Shown here piece by piece: positions 1-9,189 of a stretch of 64,000 nucleotides of DNA; within the stretch, counting starts at the first letter, position 1; the number at the start of each line of letters is the position of its first letter. Under the pieces are notes generated by a model. It did no database searches. It was not told the DNA's origin and worked only from the letters and a program-made list of their open reading frames with translations. Origin of the DNA: Candidatus Hydrogenedentota bacterium (lineage in GTDB: Bacteria; Hydrogenedentota; Hydrogenedentia; Hydrogenedentales; CAILVY01). The position numbers were made by a program, and so were the translations under genes. The stretch is from contig JAKQOG010000113.1 in NCBI GenBank assembly GCA_029565395.1, positions 18,107 through 82,106 of the forward strand, read 5' to 3'.

Positions 1-513
1 CTCCCCTTTGCAATAGCCTGGAAAGCCTCCATGCCCCGGTATGTAAACTGGGCCTATATGCGTCAAAAGAAGGATGGCTTCCAGTTTCTGTATCTCAACA
101 CCCATTTCGACAATGCCGGTGTGAATAAGGAACCCGCGGCTGTTTTCTTTGCCAAAACGTTCAACCCCATTGCCGCAAAAATGCCTATGATCGTCACCGG
201 CGACTTCAATACCAACAGCACCACACAGCGGTATAAAAACCTGATGGGCGAAGGGCTTGGTAAACTGGAAAATACCTACGATCTCGCCCAAACCAAGGAA
301 CTTCTGGACGCGGCCTCCAAAAAAGAATTCGGCCGCGAGATGGATGGCGCCGACAATCCTGAAAAGGCCATCGACCACATTTTCGTGGCCGGTCCGGTGA
401 AAAAAGAGGTGTTCCGATGGGTCCTCGATTCCTCACTATATGATTCGGATACTAAAAGCCCCTCCGATCACCCTTCCGTCTTCGCTGAGTTTAATTTAGT
501 CCTCCGCCCATAA
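1..513 (+). CDS. Endonuclease/exonuclease/phosphatase family protein, 3' part
   Basis: The reading frame is open to the first base of the window, so the true start lies upstream and only the C-terminal ~170 residues are present. Seen: an LNTHFDN strand, GDFN (metal/phosphate-binding Asn), DHIFV, and a terminal SDHPSVFAEF. These are the ordered motifs of the second half of the DNase I-like EEP fold; the final SDH is the catalytic Asp-His pair. Family members cleave phosphodiester bonds in nucleic acids, lipids or inositol phosphates. The substrate cannot be told from this fragment. The first in-frame ATG (base 31) is internal to the fold and is not the start. Confidence 0.85.
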   Translation, partial: LPFAIAWKASMPRYVNWAYMRQKKDGFQFLYLNTHFDNAGVNKEPAAVFFAKTFNPIAAKMPMIVTGDFNTNSTTQRYKNLMGEGLGKLENTYDLAQTKELLDAASKKEFGREMDGADNPEKAIDHIFVAGPVKKEVFRWVLDSSLYDSDTKSPSDHPSVFAEFNLVLRP

Positions 514-562
514 AGAGAACCTTATGGGGAACCCTGGACCCCTTTTATAAGGGACCGTTCTC

Positions 563-1744
563 ATGTGCGATACAGTGGTCATAGTGGAACAGGGGCGGGT
601 TCTTTTTGCAAAGAATTCCGACCGCGATCCCAACGAGTCCCAAGGCCTGGAATGGCATCCGAGGCGGACATTTCCTGCGGGAACCGCCGTACGCTGCACC
701 TGGATTGAAATTCCGCAGGTTCGGGAAACCCATGCTACCCTCTTGAGCCGCCCTTTCTGGATGTGGGGCGCGGAAATGGGGGCCAATGAGCATGGGGTGG
801 TTATAGGCAATGAAGCGGTCTTCACCCGTCAACCCTATGCCAAGTCAGGACTTACAGGGATGGATCTACTGCGGCTCGCTCTCGAACGCGCTTCTTCCGC
901 AGAGGCCGCGTGCGCTCTCATTATCGAAATGCTCGAAACCCATGGCCAAGGAGGTGGTTGCGCGTATAAGAATCCCCGTTTTACCTACCACAACAGTTTT
1001 CTGGCTGCAGATCCCCAACATGCGTTTGTCCTGGAAACCGCCGGGAAGCACTATAGTCTTCAGCGCGTCACGGGCGTGCGATCCATTTCAAATTATCTGA
1101 CCCTTCCGGACTTTGCAGAGAAACACACGGACACACTTAAAACGGCTGTCGCCTGTGGACGTGTCCGGCGGCAACGCACCGAATTTCTAGCCCAACGCGC
1201 ACACTCCGCGGGGGATCTATTTCAACTCCTTCGGGATCATGGCCCGGATTTAGACGGGCCGAGATACCATTTTTTAAACGGCGGCATGTCCGCTATTTGC
1301 ATGCATGCGGGCGGCGTTGCAGCCAATGCGCAAACCACCGCCTCCTGGGTTGCTGAATTAGCTCCCGGGAAGATACAGCATTGGGTCACCGCTACCGCCG
1401 CACCCTGCCTGAGCCTGTTCAAACCAGTTTCTGTGAATCTGCCGGTTGAGTTAGATCCTCCGGCCCAAGAATATCCCTCCGAGGCCTTCTGGTGGCGGCA
1501 AGAACGCCTCAACCGCCTCGTCATGCATTCTCCGCAAAAGCTTCTGCCTCTGTTTGCGGCCCAACGGGATGCGCTTGAATCCGTTTGGCTGCAAAACCCG
1601 CCTGATGCTCAAGCGGCCTTTGATGAACATGCCCGGCTCATTGGTGAATGGGCCTCCCGGATTCAGACCCAGCCTTCGCATGACACCCGCCCTTGGTGGA
1701 CCCGGCTCTATTGGAACCGGAAAAACAAGGCCTGCGGGATTTAG
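563..1744 (+). CDS. Secernin-like C69-family peptidase/hydrolase
   Basis: A 393-residue protein starting Met-Cys-Asp-Thr. In C69/secernin N-terminal nucleophile hydrolases the second-position Cys becomes the nucleophile after Met removal. Further family blocks seen are FAKNSDRDPNE (about residues 15-25), SRPFWMWGAEMGANE, and GVVIGNEAVFT. These match secernins and bacterial dipeptidase-like proteins, whose substrates are mostly unproven. There is no signal peptide, so it is probably cytoplasmic. The start is supported by AAGGGA eight bases upstream. It stands alone and its end overlaps the convergent next gene by 4 nt. Confidence 0.85.
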   Translation: MCDTVVIVEQGRVLFAKNSDRDPNESQGLEWHPRRTFPAGTAVRCTWIEIPQVRETHATLLSRPFWMWGAEMGANEHGVVIGNEAVFTRQPYAKSGLTGMDLLRLALERASSAEAACALIIEMLETHGQGGGCAYKNPRFTYHNSFLAADPQHAFVLETAGKHYSLQRVTGVRSISNYLTLPDFAEKHTDTLKTAVACGRVRRQRTEFLAQRAHSAGDLFQLLRDHGPDLDGPRYHFLNGGMSAICMHAGGVAANAQTTASWVAELAPGKIQHWVTATAAPCLSLFKPVSVNLPVELDPPAQEYPSEAFWWRQERLNRLVMHSPQKLLPLFAAQRDALESVWLQNPPDAQAAFDEHARLIGEWASRIQTQPSHDTRPWWTRLYWNRKNKACGI

Positions 1745-2544
1745 GACGGAACCTTGTCTTGAGGCGCCCGTATCCCAGACACTGCCAGCGCAAACCACAC
1801 AATGAAGATAAAGAGGGTGTAAATGACGATGTTTTCCCAGAGCGGAAAGGAATAGCGCGTGCCAATGGTTTCCGCCCATTGGCTGCCGATGGGCTCCCCC
1901 GCTGCCTGGGCGGCCGCTTTTAAATGGGCGTAATAGAGTGCTGATTGAATCTGAAAATGGACTGCGACACTGACTACTATTCCCCAAAACACATAGGGCC
2001 ACAGGAGTTTTTTGTAATTAATGCCTGCTTTTCCAAGGCGCGTCCCGAGCACATAGCGATCCACCATCAGCATAAGGCCATGCCAGAGAATTCCCAACGT
2101 GAATCCCGCAGCCACGGCAATCGAGGCCTTCTCATGGATATCCGTCCATTCCCATTCCCCAATGACATTGCCATGGGCATCCGGAAACAGCCCCACCAGT
2201 GCAATACCGAGGCATCCGGCTAAAAATAACATTGCCCCAATCCCCGCCGCCCATCGCGAAATCACCGCGAAGCAGCGGCACAAAAAAAATACAACGGGAA
2301 TGGTCGCCGCGCCCCAAAAGACCATCGCAACCGTAAAGAGCCACCATCCCTCCGGATTGTGATATTTTTCGAAACTACCCAAAAAACTGAACGTATGGGT
2401 AAGTATGGAATACTGGTTTTCTTTTGGGTAAATGATCCAGCAAATCAGTATCAGCCCCCAGAAAATCAAGGATTCCACGATCAAATACCTTTGTATCTCC
2501 AACTTCTGAAACTTTCCCGCCGCCAAACGCTGTATGGTGTTCAT
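1741..2544 (-). CDS. DUF998-like multi-pass membrane protein
   Basis: About 267 residues with roughly six to seven hydrophobic segments. The block after the second segment (FSFLGSFEKYHNPEGWWLF) and a later GLFPDAHG resemble DUF998 membrane proteins, which have no firmly known function. The start at 2544 is chosen because its ATG overlaps the TGA of the upstream glycosyltransferase (ATGA, 2541-2544), implying translational coupling; an upstream extension has no family character. Coupling suggests it acts with the GT39 enzyme at the membrane, for example in lipid-linked sugar handling, but this is inference. The family call is moderate. Confidence 0.65.
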   Translation of the reverse strand: MNTIQRLAAGKFQKLEIQRYLIVESLIFWGLILICWIIYPKENQYSILTHTFSFLGSFEKYHNPEGWWLFTVAMVFWGAATIPVVFFLCRCFAVISRWAAGIGAMLFLAGCLGIALVGLFPDAHGNVIGEWEWTDIHEKASIAVAAGFTLGILWHGLMLMVDRYVLGTRLGKAGINYKKLLWPYVFWGIVVSVAVHFQIQSALYYAHLKAAAQAAGEPIGSQWAETIGTRYSFPLWENIVIYTLFIFIVWFALAVSGIRAPQDKVPS

Positions 2545-4232
2545 GTGCCGCTTTCCCCAGTATGGATTTGAAAAACACGAATGGAACTTACTGGAATCCG
2601 TCCGAATACGAAAGGAAGCGGGCCAAAACTGCTTGAATGTAAGCCCGCGCCCACATTGTACTGCATGGTGCTCAACCAAGAGCATCCCGGTACTTTGAGG
2701 GTAAATATAGGGACCGCCCAGGGGGAGGGCGACTCCACCACGCCGGTGTTATTCTCTGGAATGGCCACCCAATCACCGTTTTTCATGCTCGGCTTTTCGC
2801 AGTCCACCGGTTTGGCTCCTTCCTTTTCCATGTAGTACTGAAATCCCCAATGCCCATAAAACAAAACATTTTCCGCATTCGCCTTTTTCGCCTCAGCAGC
2901 TATTTTCCGCGCTGCCACAGGATTGATCCCCGCAAGGGCATAATCACTCCATGAGATGCACAAGGCAAGCGCCGCGGCGGGAATTACGGGCCAGGCAATG
3001 CGCCATAACCTCTCCTCTTCCTGCCCTGTTTCGTCCAAGCGCCGGACGAGAAGAATGGCCATGGCGGGGGCTGCCGGAAGAATATTACGCGCCGCCACTG
3101 TCCAATTGACAAAGGCGGCGAAGGAAAACACGCCCGCAATCCAAAGGAACAGGAAAAAAGAAACGGCGTCCCGATTGCGCCGGATATCCTGGAGCACGGC
3201 AAGGCACAGCAGGATTCCCCCCATGATATATACAGCCCACTGGGCCAGCAGTCCCCAATGTACCCGGTCCGCCCCCATCACCAGCGGCGTCACGTGCCGG
3301 TGCAATGCCGTTACAAGCGCTGCCCCGCAGAAGGCGGCGCAAAACGAGGTGAGCAACACACGCCAGGACCACGTGAGTGGGGCAAAAAAAAGCACCGGCG
3401 CAAGGCAACCGCCTAAAAATCCCAAGGTGATTATAGGCCGTGTGATAAATCCATGGTTCTCCCGCCAGTTGGATAGCATGGCATAATTGCCCGCCTCGCT
3501 CAGCATGGCCTTGCCGTACAAATGGTGTGTATACCATTGATATCCGGCGATGAGAACGATGGGAATAACCATGTACAACAAACGCACATCGATTTTCCTG
3601 GCGTGAAAAATAGAATAAATCCCCAACAACGGGATAAGCATCAGCGCGGAGTACTTGGTCAGCACCGCCAGGGCAATCAGCAATCCCCCCAAGGCTAATG
3701 CCCGGGAATCCCGATGTTCCCATCCTTCCCGCCACAACACGATAGCCCAGATGAAAAAAGCAAACATCAACATGTCGCTCATGACCATTGTGCCGGAAAC
3801 TGCAAACACAGGGGAGATAATGGATAGTACGGCGGCAAACAAGGGACGTTTGCACAAGCTCCGTGCGAGATAGAATCCGCCAAGGCTGGCCGCGACCGCC
3901 GGGATAAGCAGCGCCAGGTGAATGGGCACTTCACGTTCGCCGAAGAGCCCAATAATGGGAGCGATAAAATAGGAAACGCCTGGCGGATTCATATTGATCT
4001 CATGCATGGGCTTCTCGGTATAGGTCCAATAGCAGTTGAACCCGAAGAAGTCCGCTGGGTGCTGCAGGATATGGCGGGCCACCCACAGATATACGGGATC
4101 ATCCATATTAAATGGCTTCCCCGCAAATGGCACTAGCACCAGCAAGGTTAACCCCGCAACCACGAGAAGCGGGGTGATACGGCCTCCGGCAAAGGACAGG
4201 GCACGCTGGTTATTTTGACTATGAGATTCCAT
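2541..4232 (-). CDS. GT39/ArnT-like membrane glycosyltransferase
   Basis: About 563 residues. After the first membrane segment there is a periplasmic loop with an acidic pair (KPFNMDDPVYLWVARH), as in PMT/ArnT-type transferases that take sugars from polyprenyl phosphate. An NPPGVSYFIAP block and eight to eleven more hydrophobic segments follow, then a soluble C-terminal domain of ~130 residues. The chosen start gives a short polar N-terminus before the first membrane span; an ATG 60 bases further upstream adds only low-complexity sequence. Its stop overlaps the start of the DUF998-like gene. Acceptor and sugar are unknown. Confidence 0.8.
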   Translation of the reverse strand: MESHSQNNQRALSFAGGRITPLLVVAGLTLLVLVPFAGKPFNMDDPVYLWVARHILQHPADFFGFNCYWTYTEKPMHEINMNPPGVSYFIAPIIGLFGEREVPIHLALLIPAVAASLGGFYLARSLCKRPLFAAVLSIISPVFAVSGTMVMSDMLMFAFFIWAIVLWREGWEHRDSRALALGGLLIALAVLTKYSALMLIPLLGIYSIFHARKIDVRLLYMVIPIVLIAGYQWYTHHLYGKAMLSEAGNYAMLSNWRENHGFITRPIITLGFLGGCLAPVLFFAPLTWSWRVLLTSFCAAFCGAALVTALHRHVTPLVMGADRVHWGLLAQWAVYIMGGILLCLAVLQDIRRNRDAVSFFLFLWIAGVFSFAAFVNWTVAARNILPAAPAMAILLVRRLDETGQEEERLWRIAWPVIPAAALALCISWSDYALAGINPVAARKIAAEAKKANAENVLFYGHWGFQYYMEKEGAKPVDCEKPSMKNGDWVAIPENNTGVVESPSPWAVPIFTLKVPGCSWLSTMQYNVGAGLHSSSFGPLPFVFGRIPVSSIRVFQIHTGESGT

Positions 4233-4487
4233 GCTTGGCGGAGTATTCCCAAATACGACACAAGAACGATATGCGCCTAATGGTTTCTGCAAAAAGGCTA
4301 TCAGATTTGGGGAGAATCCTCAAACTCAGGGAATCCATGGCGTTGCGCGTCTATTGAACTTCAAGCCGTCAACACGGTACATTCAAGGCGGCCCTTGTGC
4401 GGGAAAACCTGCGAAGGGCGCTTATATTCCATAAACCGCGGCGAGTCTATCATTGAGAAAGACACTATCAAGGGAGCCCATTGCGCC

Positions 4488-5630
4488 ATGAAGACCAACC
4501 ATTTGATTCTATTTCTGCTCTGCCTGGCCCTGTGCATGCCTCTTGTGCACGCACAAAGCGCCGTCATGAACCAACTTTTTCAACTTAAGGATGCGGCCAC
4601 CCGCTCGATCAGCCCGGAGAATTTTACCGGCGAAAAGGGGAAGGGCGGCATGGCAACCTTGGAGAATGGTACGGCGGCCCGTGCGGCCCGTGAACTGGGT
4701 CAGGGCTGGAAAGTAAATCCCTATATCCACATCGAGCCCGGAACCACCTTTACACTGGGTGAAATCACGGGATCCGGAGTCATCAACCACATCTGGATGA
4801 CTCCCGTGGGTGATTATCGCCTTATGATCCTGCGCTTCTACTGGGATGGGGAAACGGAACCGTCCGTCCAGGCGCCCGTGGGCGATTTCTTTGCCGCGGG
4901 ATGGGGCATGGGCAAGGAACCCCGGATTACCTCGCTGGCGGTGTGTGTGAATCCCAGAAGCGGTTTCAATTCGTATTGGCAAATGCCTTTCCGGAAAGGG
5001 TGTAAAATCACCATGGAGAACATGGGCGGGAAAACGGCCACCGTGTATTACCAGATCGACCACTCCCTGGAAACCCTGGCGGAAAACACTCCCTATTTCC
5101 ATGCTCAATTCCGGCGCGTAAATCCTCTGCCCGATAAAGAAGTCTACACCATCGTTGACGGCATCCAGGGCCGGGGGCACTATGTTGGAACCTATCTGGC
5201 CCATGGCGCCAACAGTCCAGGCTGGTGGGGGGAAGGGGAGATCAAATTCTATATCGATGGCGATGCCGAATTCCCCACGATCTGCGGCACGGGTGAAGAA
5301 GACTACTTCTGCGGCTCCTATGGCTATAACGAGCGCAAGAAAGACAAACGCGATGTATACGATAACTTCAGCAGCCCTTACACCGGGTTCTACCATGTGC
5401 AGTACAAGGGTGAACAACGCCGTTTCGGAGAATATCGCTGGCATATTAACGACCCCGTGCGGTTTGAAAAAGATCTGCGCGTGACCATTCAAAGCTTGGG
5501 GTGGCAGAGCGAAGGGCGATACCTGCCGCTGAACGATGACCTTGCTTCCGTAGCCTATTGGTACCAAGTGGAGCCCCACAATGCCTTCCCGCCTCTGCCT
5601 GCCAAAGATGCATTGGTTATAAAAAACTGA
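4488..5630 (+). CDS. Secreted DUF2961 (GH172-family) protein
   Basis: About 380 residues with a classical signal peptide (MKTNHLILFLLCLALCMPLVHA, about 22 residues). The mature part has DUF2961 hallmarks: GSGVINHIWM, FYWDGETEPSVQAPVGDFF, GHYVGT and a GTGEEDY block in which Glu271 aligns with the Glu kept in the second family member of this window. GH172 enzymes act on furanosides (difructose dianhydride, arabinan); the exact substrate here is not predictable. The start is the ATG directly before the signal peptide; an upstream in-frame ATG at 4395 gives no sensible leader. It is followed after 50 nt by a GT39-like gene. Confidence 0.9.
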   Translation: MKTNHLILFLLCLALCMPLVHAQSAVMNQLFQLKDAATRSISPENFTGEKGKGGMATLENGTAARAARELGQGWKVNPYIHIEPGTTFTLGEITGSGVINHIWMTPVGDYRLMILRFYWDGETEPSVQAPVGDFFAAGWGMGKEPRITSLAVCVNPRSGFNSYWQMPFRKGCKITMENMGGKTATVYYQIDHSLETLAENTPYFHAQFRRVNPLPDKEVYTIVDGIQGRGHYVGTYLAHGANSPGWWGEGEIKFYIDGDAEFPTICGTGEEDYFCGSYGYNERKKDKRDVYDNFSSPYTGFYHVQYKGEQRRFGEYRWHINDPVRFEKDLRVTIQSLGWQSEGRYLPLNDDLASVAYWYQVEPHNAFPPLPAKDALVIKN

Positions 5631-5631
5631 A

Positions 5632-5648
5632 TGCGCTTTTCAAGCGCA
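5632..5648. repeat. 7-bp hairpin with TTC triloop after the GH172 gene
   Basis: TGCGCTT-TTC-AAGCGCA forms a perfect 7-bp stem with a three-base loop one base after the GH172 stop codon. No T-run follows, so intrinsic termination is doubtful. Its stem/triloop geometry matches the hairpins in the 27.4-28.5 kb spacer. Confidence 0.55.
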
Positions 5649-5680
5649 CTGCGCCGTGACGGCGATGTAAGGAAAAAAGG

Positions 5681-7630
5681 TTGAGCCTGAGCATCAAACG
5701 TATCGTTTACATGATAGGTTTGATTGTGGGATTGCTTGCCGCGGCCGGATATGGCTGGCGCCTGCATCGCGATCCCAACGTCCCTTTCCTTGTCAATGAA
5801 CAGGGCGCTCAATGGATTCGTTCCGGCGAATATTCCATAAAATCCCATCTCATGGAGGATACGATGTGTATCTTCCGGGGACGGTTTACCGTAGACCAGC
5901 CACCCGCTCGCGCTGAATTGGTGGTGCGGGCCATGCGTCAAGCGAATGTGGTGCTTGACGGCCGTACCATCCTGGAAACCAGCGCTGATCCAAAACAATG
6001 GAAACAGCCATATTGGGTAGACTTGACCTCAGGGCTTTCATCCGGCCACCATGAACTCACGGTGTTTACCCGCAATAACCTCGGCCCCCCGTGTCTTCTG
6101 GCGTATTGCATTGCGCTTGGCCTCGCGACAGGGCCCCAGTGGGAATGGAGCAGTGATGCGGTTCTTTGGTCCTCTGTTGAGCCTGTGGATACACCACATT
6201 TGTGGGAGGGTGCGAAACAATTTCCCCGGGCCGACAAAGCCCTTGTCCATTATCTTCCCTTGCTGCTGCCCCTGTTTATTTTCGTTGGTCTCCTGACACT
6301 ATTTTGGGCCAAACTCCCTGGGCCGTGCCAGGCCTGCGCTTCCCCCGGAATTATCCGTTGGGGGGTGATTGGACTGCTTGTTATTCAGGCGGGTCATAAC
6401 CTCTTCCGGCTTTCACCAATGGCCGGGTATGACGCCATCGCTCATATCGAATACATCCGGTATGCCGCTGAGAACTGGCGTATCCCTTTGGCCACGGAAG
6501 GCTGGCAGATGTTTCAACAACCCCTTTACTATTTTGTCTCTGCACCCCTGTATATTTTGTTTCATGCGTTTTTCTCCGATGACCACACGGAACAACTGTT
6601 GCGCATCCTTCCTCTGGCCTGCGGCATACTTCACGTGGAGGTCTGTTTTCGGGTTCTCACGATTCTCTTCCCGGAGCGAAAGGACCTGCAATCGGCAGGG
6701 GTGGTGCTTGCAGGCTTTGTCCCAATGAACCTCTATATATCACACTATATTTCCAATGAATCGTTTGCTGGTCTTCTTATAGGGTTGGTTATTTTATTGA
6801 GCCTGCGCATGCTGAACAATGAGCCCCAGGTCTCTATTGGGCATTGGCTGTGTATTGGTATTGCCTTTGGGTTGGCGCTGTTGACAAAAATCACTGCCGT
6901 GCTGCTGGCGCCGGCGCTATTGCTGATTCTCCTTCGTCCTCTCATTTCTGAGCGTCAGGATATCAAGACGTCAGTAAAAAGCATTTTCCTTCGAGTAATC
7001 TGGGTGTTTGGAGCGGCACTGTTGATTGCGGGCTGGTACTATGTGCGCAATTATGCTCACATGGGCCGCTTTTTTGTCGGCGGATGGGATCCCCACCGGG
7101 GATTTTCCTGGTGGCAGGAACCTGGATACCGCACTCCTTATGATTTCATGTATTTTGGCACGGCGCTGTTCTATCCCGTCTATGCGAGCCTGGCGGGATT
7201 CTGGGATGGCATCTATGCCACTTTCTGGATGGACAGCTTCGGCGGCGGCGTCATTGTGCCCAAGTATTTTACCCCCTGGAATTATGGTGTGCTTTCCGCG
7301 GGGATGTGGCTCGCACTTTTACCTACTGCTGCAATCCTGCTGGGGATTGTAATTGCCGCTGGTCAATGTTACCGCAGGGGCCTCACACCGCTGGTTTTCA
7401 CCCTGCTGATCATCTTAATCTTCGGCGCAGCGCTCGTCCAGCACTTCCTAACCAATCCCAATTATTGCGCGGCCAAAGCGTTCTACTCGCTCGGCGCGTT
7501 ATCCTGCTATGCTGTCTTGGGAACCGCCGGCTTGGAATTTTTAACACGCACACGATGGTTGAAACCGGTAGTATACGGGCTGCTGGGCTGCTGGGCAGTC
7601 GCATCATACATCGGCCATTTTATTCTCTGA
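5681..7630 (+). CDS. GT39/PMT-like membrane glycosyltransferase
   Basis: About 649 residues. One N-terminal membrane anchor is followed by a ~150-residue extracytoplasmic beta-rich segment, and then ten or so hydrophobic spans typical of polyprenyl-phosphate-sugar-dependent transferases. The loop MAGYDAIAHIEYIRY carries the acidic residue expected in the first catalytic loop. The start is taken as TTG with an AAGGA element eight bases upstream; an ATG ten codons later (5711) is the alternative. The N-terminal beta domain before the transferase core is unusual and may bind a carbohydrate. Substrates unknown. Confidence 0.7.
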   Translation: MSLSIKRIVYMIGLIVGLLAAAGYGWRLHRDPNVPFLVNEQGAQWIRSGEYSIKSHLMEDTMCIFRGRFTVDQPPARAELVVRAMRQANVVLDGRTILETSADPKQWKQPYWVDLTSGLSSGHHELTVFTRNNLGPPCLLAYCIALGLATGPQWEWSSDAVLWSSVEPVDTPHLWEGAKQFPRADKALVHYLPLLLPLFIFVGLLTLFWAKLPGPCQACASPGIIRWGVIGLLVIQAGHNLFRLSPMAGYDAIAHIEYIRYAAENWRIPLATEGWQMFQQPLYYFVSAPLYILFHAFFSDDHTEQLLRILPLACGILHVEVCFRVLTILFPERKDLQSAGVVLAGFVPMNLYISHYISNESFAGLLIGLVILLSLRMLNNEPQVSIGHWLCIGIAFGLALLTKITAVLLAPALLLILLRPLISERQDIKTSVKSIFLRVIWVFGAALLIAGWYYVRNYAHMGRFFVGGWDPHRGFSWWQEPGYRTPYDFMYFGTALFYPVYASLAGFWDGIYATFWMDSFGGGVIVPKYFTPWNYGVLSAGMWLALLPTAAILLGIVIAAGQCYRRGLTPLVFTLLIILIFGAALVQHFLTNPNYCAAKAFYSLGALSCYAVLGTAGLEFLTRTRWLKPVVYGLLGCWAVASYIGHFIL

Positions 7631-7650
7631 CGTTCTTCTGTTTTTAGTAA

Positions 7651-8409
7651 TTACTTTTTTCGTGTACGAATTAACAGAACCGTGGACCATTGCCGTGGCA
7701 CGAGAAAGGCATCCAGCCGCACCACCCAGGCAAGCAGCCAGTTGATCCATTTAAACGTCCATACCATACTACGGCCCGCGGTTGACTTCTTTTTGAGTGG
7801 TTTGACACGTTTTTGGCGTTCAAGGGCTGCGAAGCAGTGTGTAAGGATCAAACTGATGATTTTTTCGAGAGGCCCCAGCACTTTTTTTATTTCTTTGGGA
7901 TGTAAACCGGCCTCTTGAAGCAGTTCGGCCATCTCCTCCAGTTCATAACGCCGGAGATGTTTCACAAAGTAATCATCAAAGGTGAAATAGCATTTCCGGT
8001 GAGGAAAAGTGATAACCACATCACCATCCGGAGAAACCATGCGGGCCAGTTCCTCAATGGCCCGTCGATCCTCCGGGATGTGTTCCAACACTTCCGAACA
8101 GACGACGCGGGAGAACGACTCGGTCTTAAAGGGCAAACACGTTGCATCCGCCACGACATGGAGGCCACGGGGGTGGATCTGGCGCAACGTTTTCAGTGCG
8201 AGAAAGGACAGCTCGGAATACACGATGCGGTCTATATTGGTAATGATGGGTGTAAGGCCGCTGCCCGCCTCCAATGTCCACCCCTCGGATTCGCCTTTCA
8301 GCACCTTGTTGATGCTGCGTTTCCGCAGACGATAGTTGTAGAGATAATTTTTCAGGGCAACATACCGGGGGTCTTCAAAAAAGTCCTGAAACCGGTTGTT
8401 CTCCTGCAT
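7651..8409 (-). CDS. Class I SAM-dependent methyltransferase
   Basis: 252 residues. Motif I is an LEAGSGLTP loop near residue 46, followed by the acidic strand end. A Methyltransf_11-type SEVLEHIPEDRRAIEELARM stretch is near residue 110, and a V-ITFPHR strand follows. A basic, weakly hydrophobic C-terminal ~70 residues could associate with the membrane. It is the last gene of a run on this strand behind a DPM1-like GT2 (12 nt gap) and a symporter, which suggests methylation of a glycan or lipid-linked sugar. The acceptor is not evident. Confidence 0.85.
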   Translation of the reverse strand: MQENNRFQDFFEDPRYVALKNYLYNYRLRKRSINKVLKGESEGWTLEAGSGLTPIITNIDRIVYSELSFLALKTLRQIHPRGLHVVADATCLPFKTESFSRVVCSEVLEHIPEDRRAIEELARMVSPDGDVVITFPHRKCYFTFDDYFVKHLRRYELEEMAELLQEAGLHPKEIKKVLGPLEKIISLILTHCFAALERQKRVKPLKKKSTAGRSMVWTFKWINWLLAWVVRLDAFLVPRQWSTVLLIRTRKK

Positions 8410-8421
8410 GGCGCGCGTTCC

Positions 8422-9183
8422 CTACGGGTTCGGAGGAAGTTTAGGGAAGCGCGGCGTTGATCGCCAGCCCAGCCGGGCCAGGCGGAACTCGATCGCGGTC
8501 CAGAGACAGCCGAAACCATACTTCACGCTGCGGCGGAAATTAATTGAGGAGGCTTCTTCAAAATAGCGTGTGGGGCAGGTGACTTCCGCGATGATGTGCC
8601 CGAACCACAGAATCTGTGCAAGCATCTGGTTGTCGAACACAAAATCGTCGGAGTTCTCTTCCAGCGGAAGCTGCCGTAATAGCTCCGCCGAAAAGGCCCG
8701 GTAGCCGGTGTGGAATTCCGACAATCGCGAACCCATCAGAATGTTGTCGAAAAAGGTCAGAAATCGATTTGAGACATAGCGCCACCAGGGCATGCCCTGG
8801 CGGCGCGCCTGACCACCCAGGATCCGCGAGCCCAGCACGCAGGGATACAGCCCGTTCCCGATGAGCGCGGTCATCGTGGGGATCAGCTTGGGCGTGTACT
8901 GATAATCGGGATGTACCATGATGACAATGTCCGCGCCCTCCTCCAGTGCCATGTGGTAGCAGGTTTTCTGATTGCCGCCGTATCCCCGGTTCACATCGTG
9001 CCGGAAAACTTTGGTGTTTGGGAGCGATTGGGCGATCTCAGTGGTGTTGTCATGGCTGGCGTCGTCCACGAGAATGACCAAGTCCACCACCCCCTGGTCC
9101 ATTACCTCTTCATGCGTTTGGCGCAACGTAACCGCGGCGTTGTACGCGGGCATTACGACGACCACTTTTTTATCACGAAACAT
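8422..9183 (-). CDS. GT2-family (DPM1-like) glycosyltransferase
   Basis: 253 residues with the GT-A layout: VVVVMPAYNAA (strand 1), VDDASHDNT (nucleotide-binding Asp), NRGYGGNQKTCYHMAL, a metal-binding region MVHPDYQY, and FHTGYRAF near the acceptor site. DPM1-like enzymes of this type move a sugar from a nucleotide sugar to polyprenyl phosphate, providing the donor used by GT39 enzymes. No C-terminal GtrA membrane domain is present. It sits 6 nt after the symporter gene and 12 nt before the methyltransferase, so it is probably cotranscribed. Confidence 0.88.
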   Translation of the reverse strand: MFRDKKVVVVMPAYNAAVTLRQTHEEVMDQGVVDLVILVDDASHDNTTEIAQSLPNTKVFRHDVNRGYGGNQKTCYHMALEEGADIVIMVHPDYQYTPKLIPTMTALIGNGLYPCVLGSRILGGQARRQGMPWWRYVSNRFLTFFDNILMGSRLSEFHTGYRAFSAELLRQLPLEENSDDFVFDNQMLAQILWFGHIIAEVTCPTRYFEEASSINFRRSVKYGFGCLWTAIEFRLARLGWRSTPRFPKLPPNP

Positions 9184-9189
9184 GGGGCG

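Noticed and set aside
4509..5579. 356-codon minus-strand frame opposite the secreted GH172 gene
   Set aside because: Shadow frame; the plus strand carries a signal peptide and the DUF2961 motifs.
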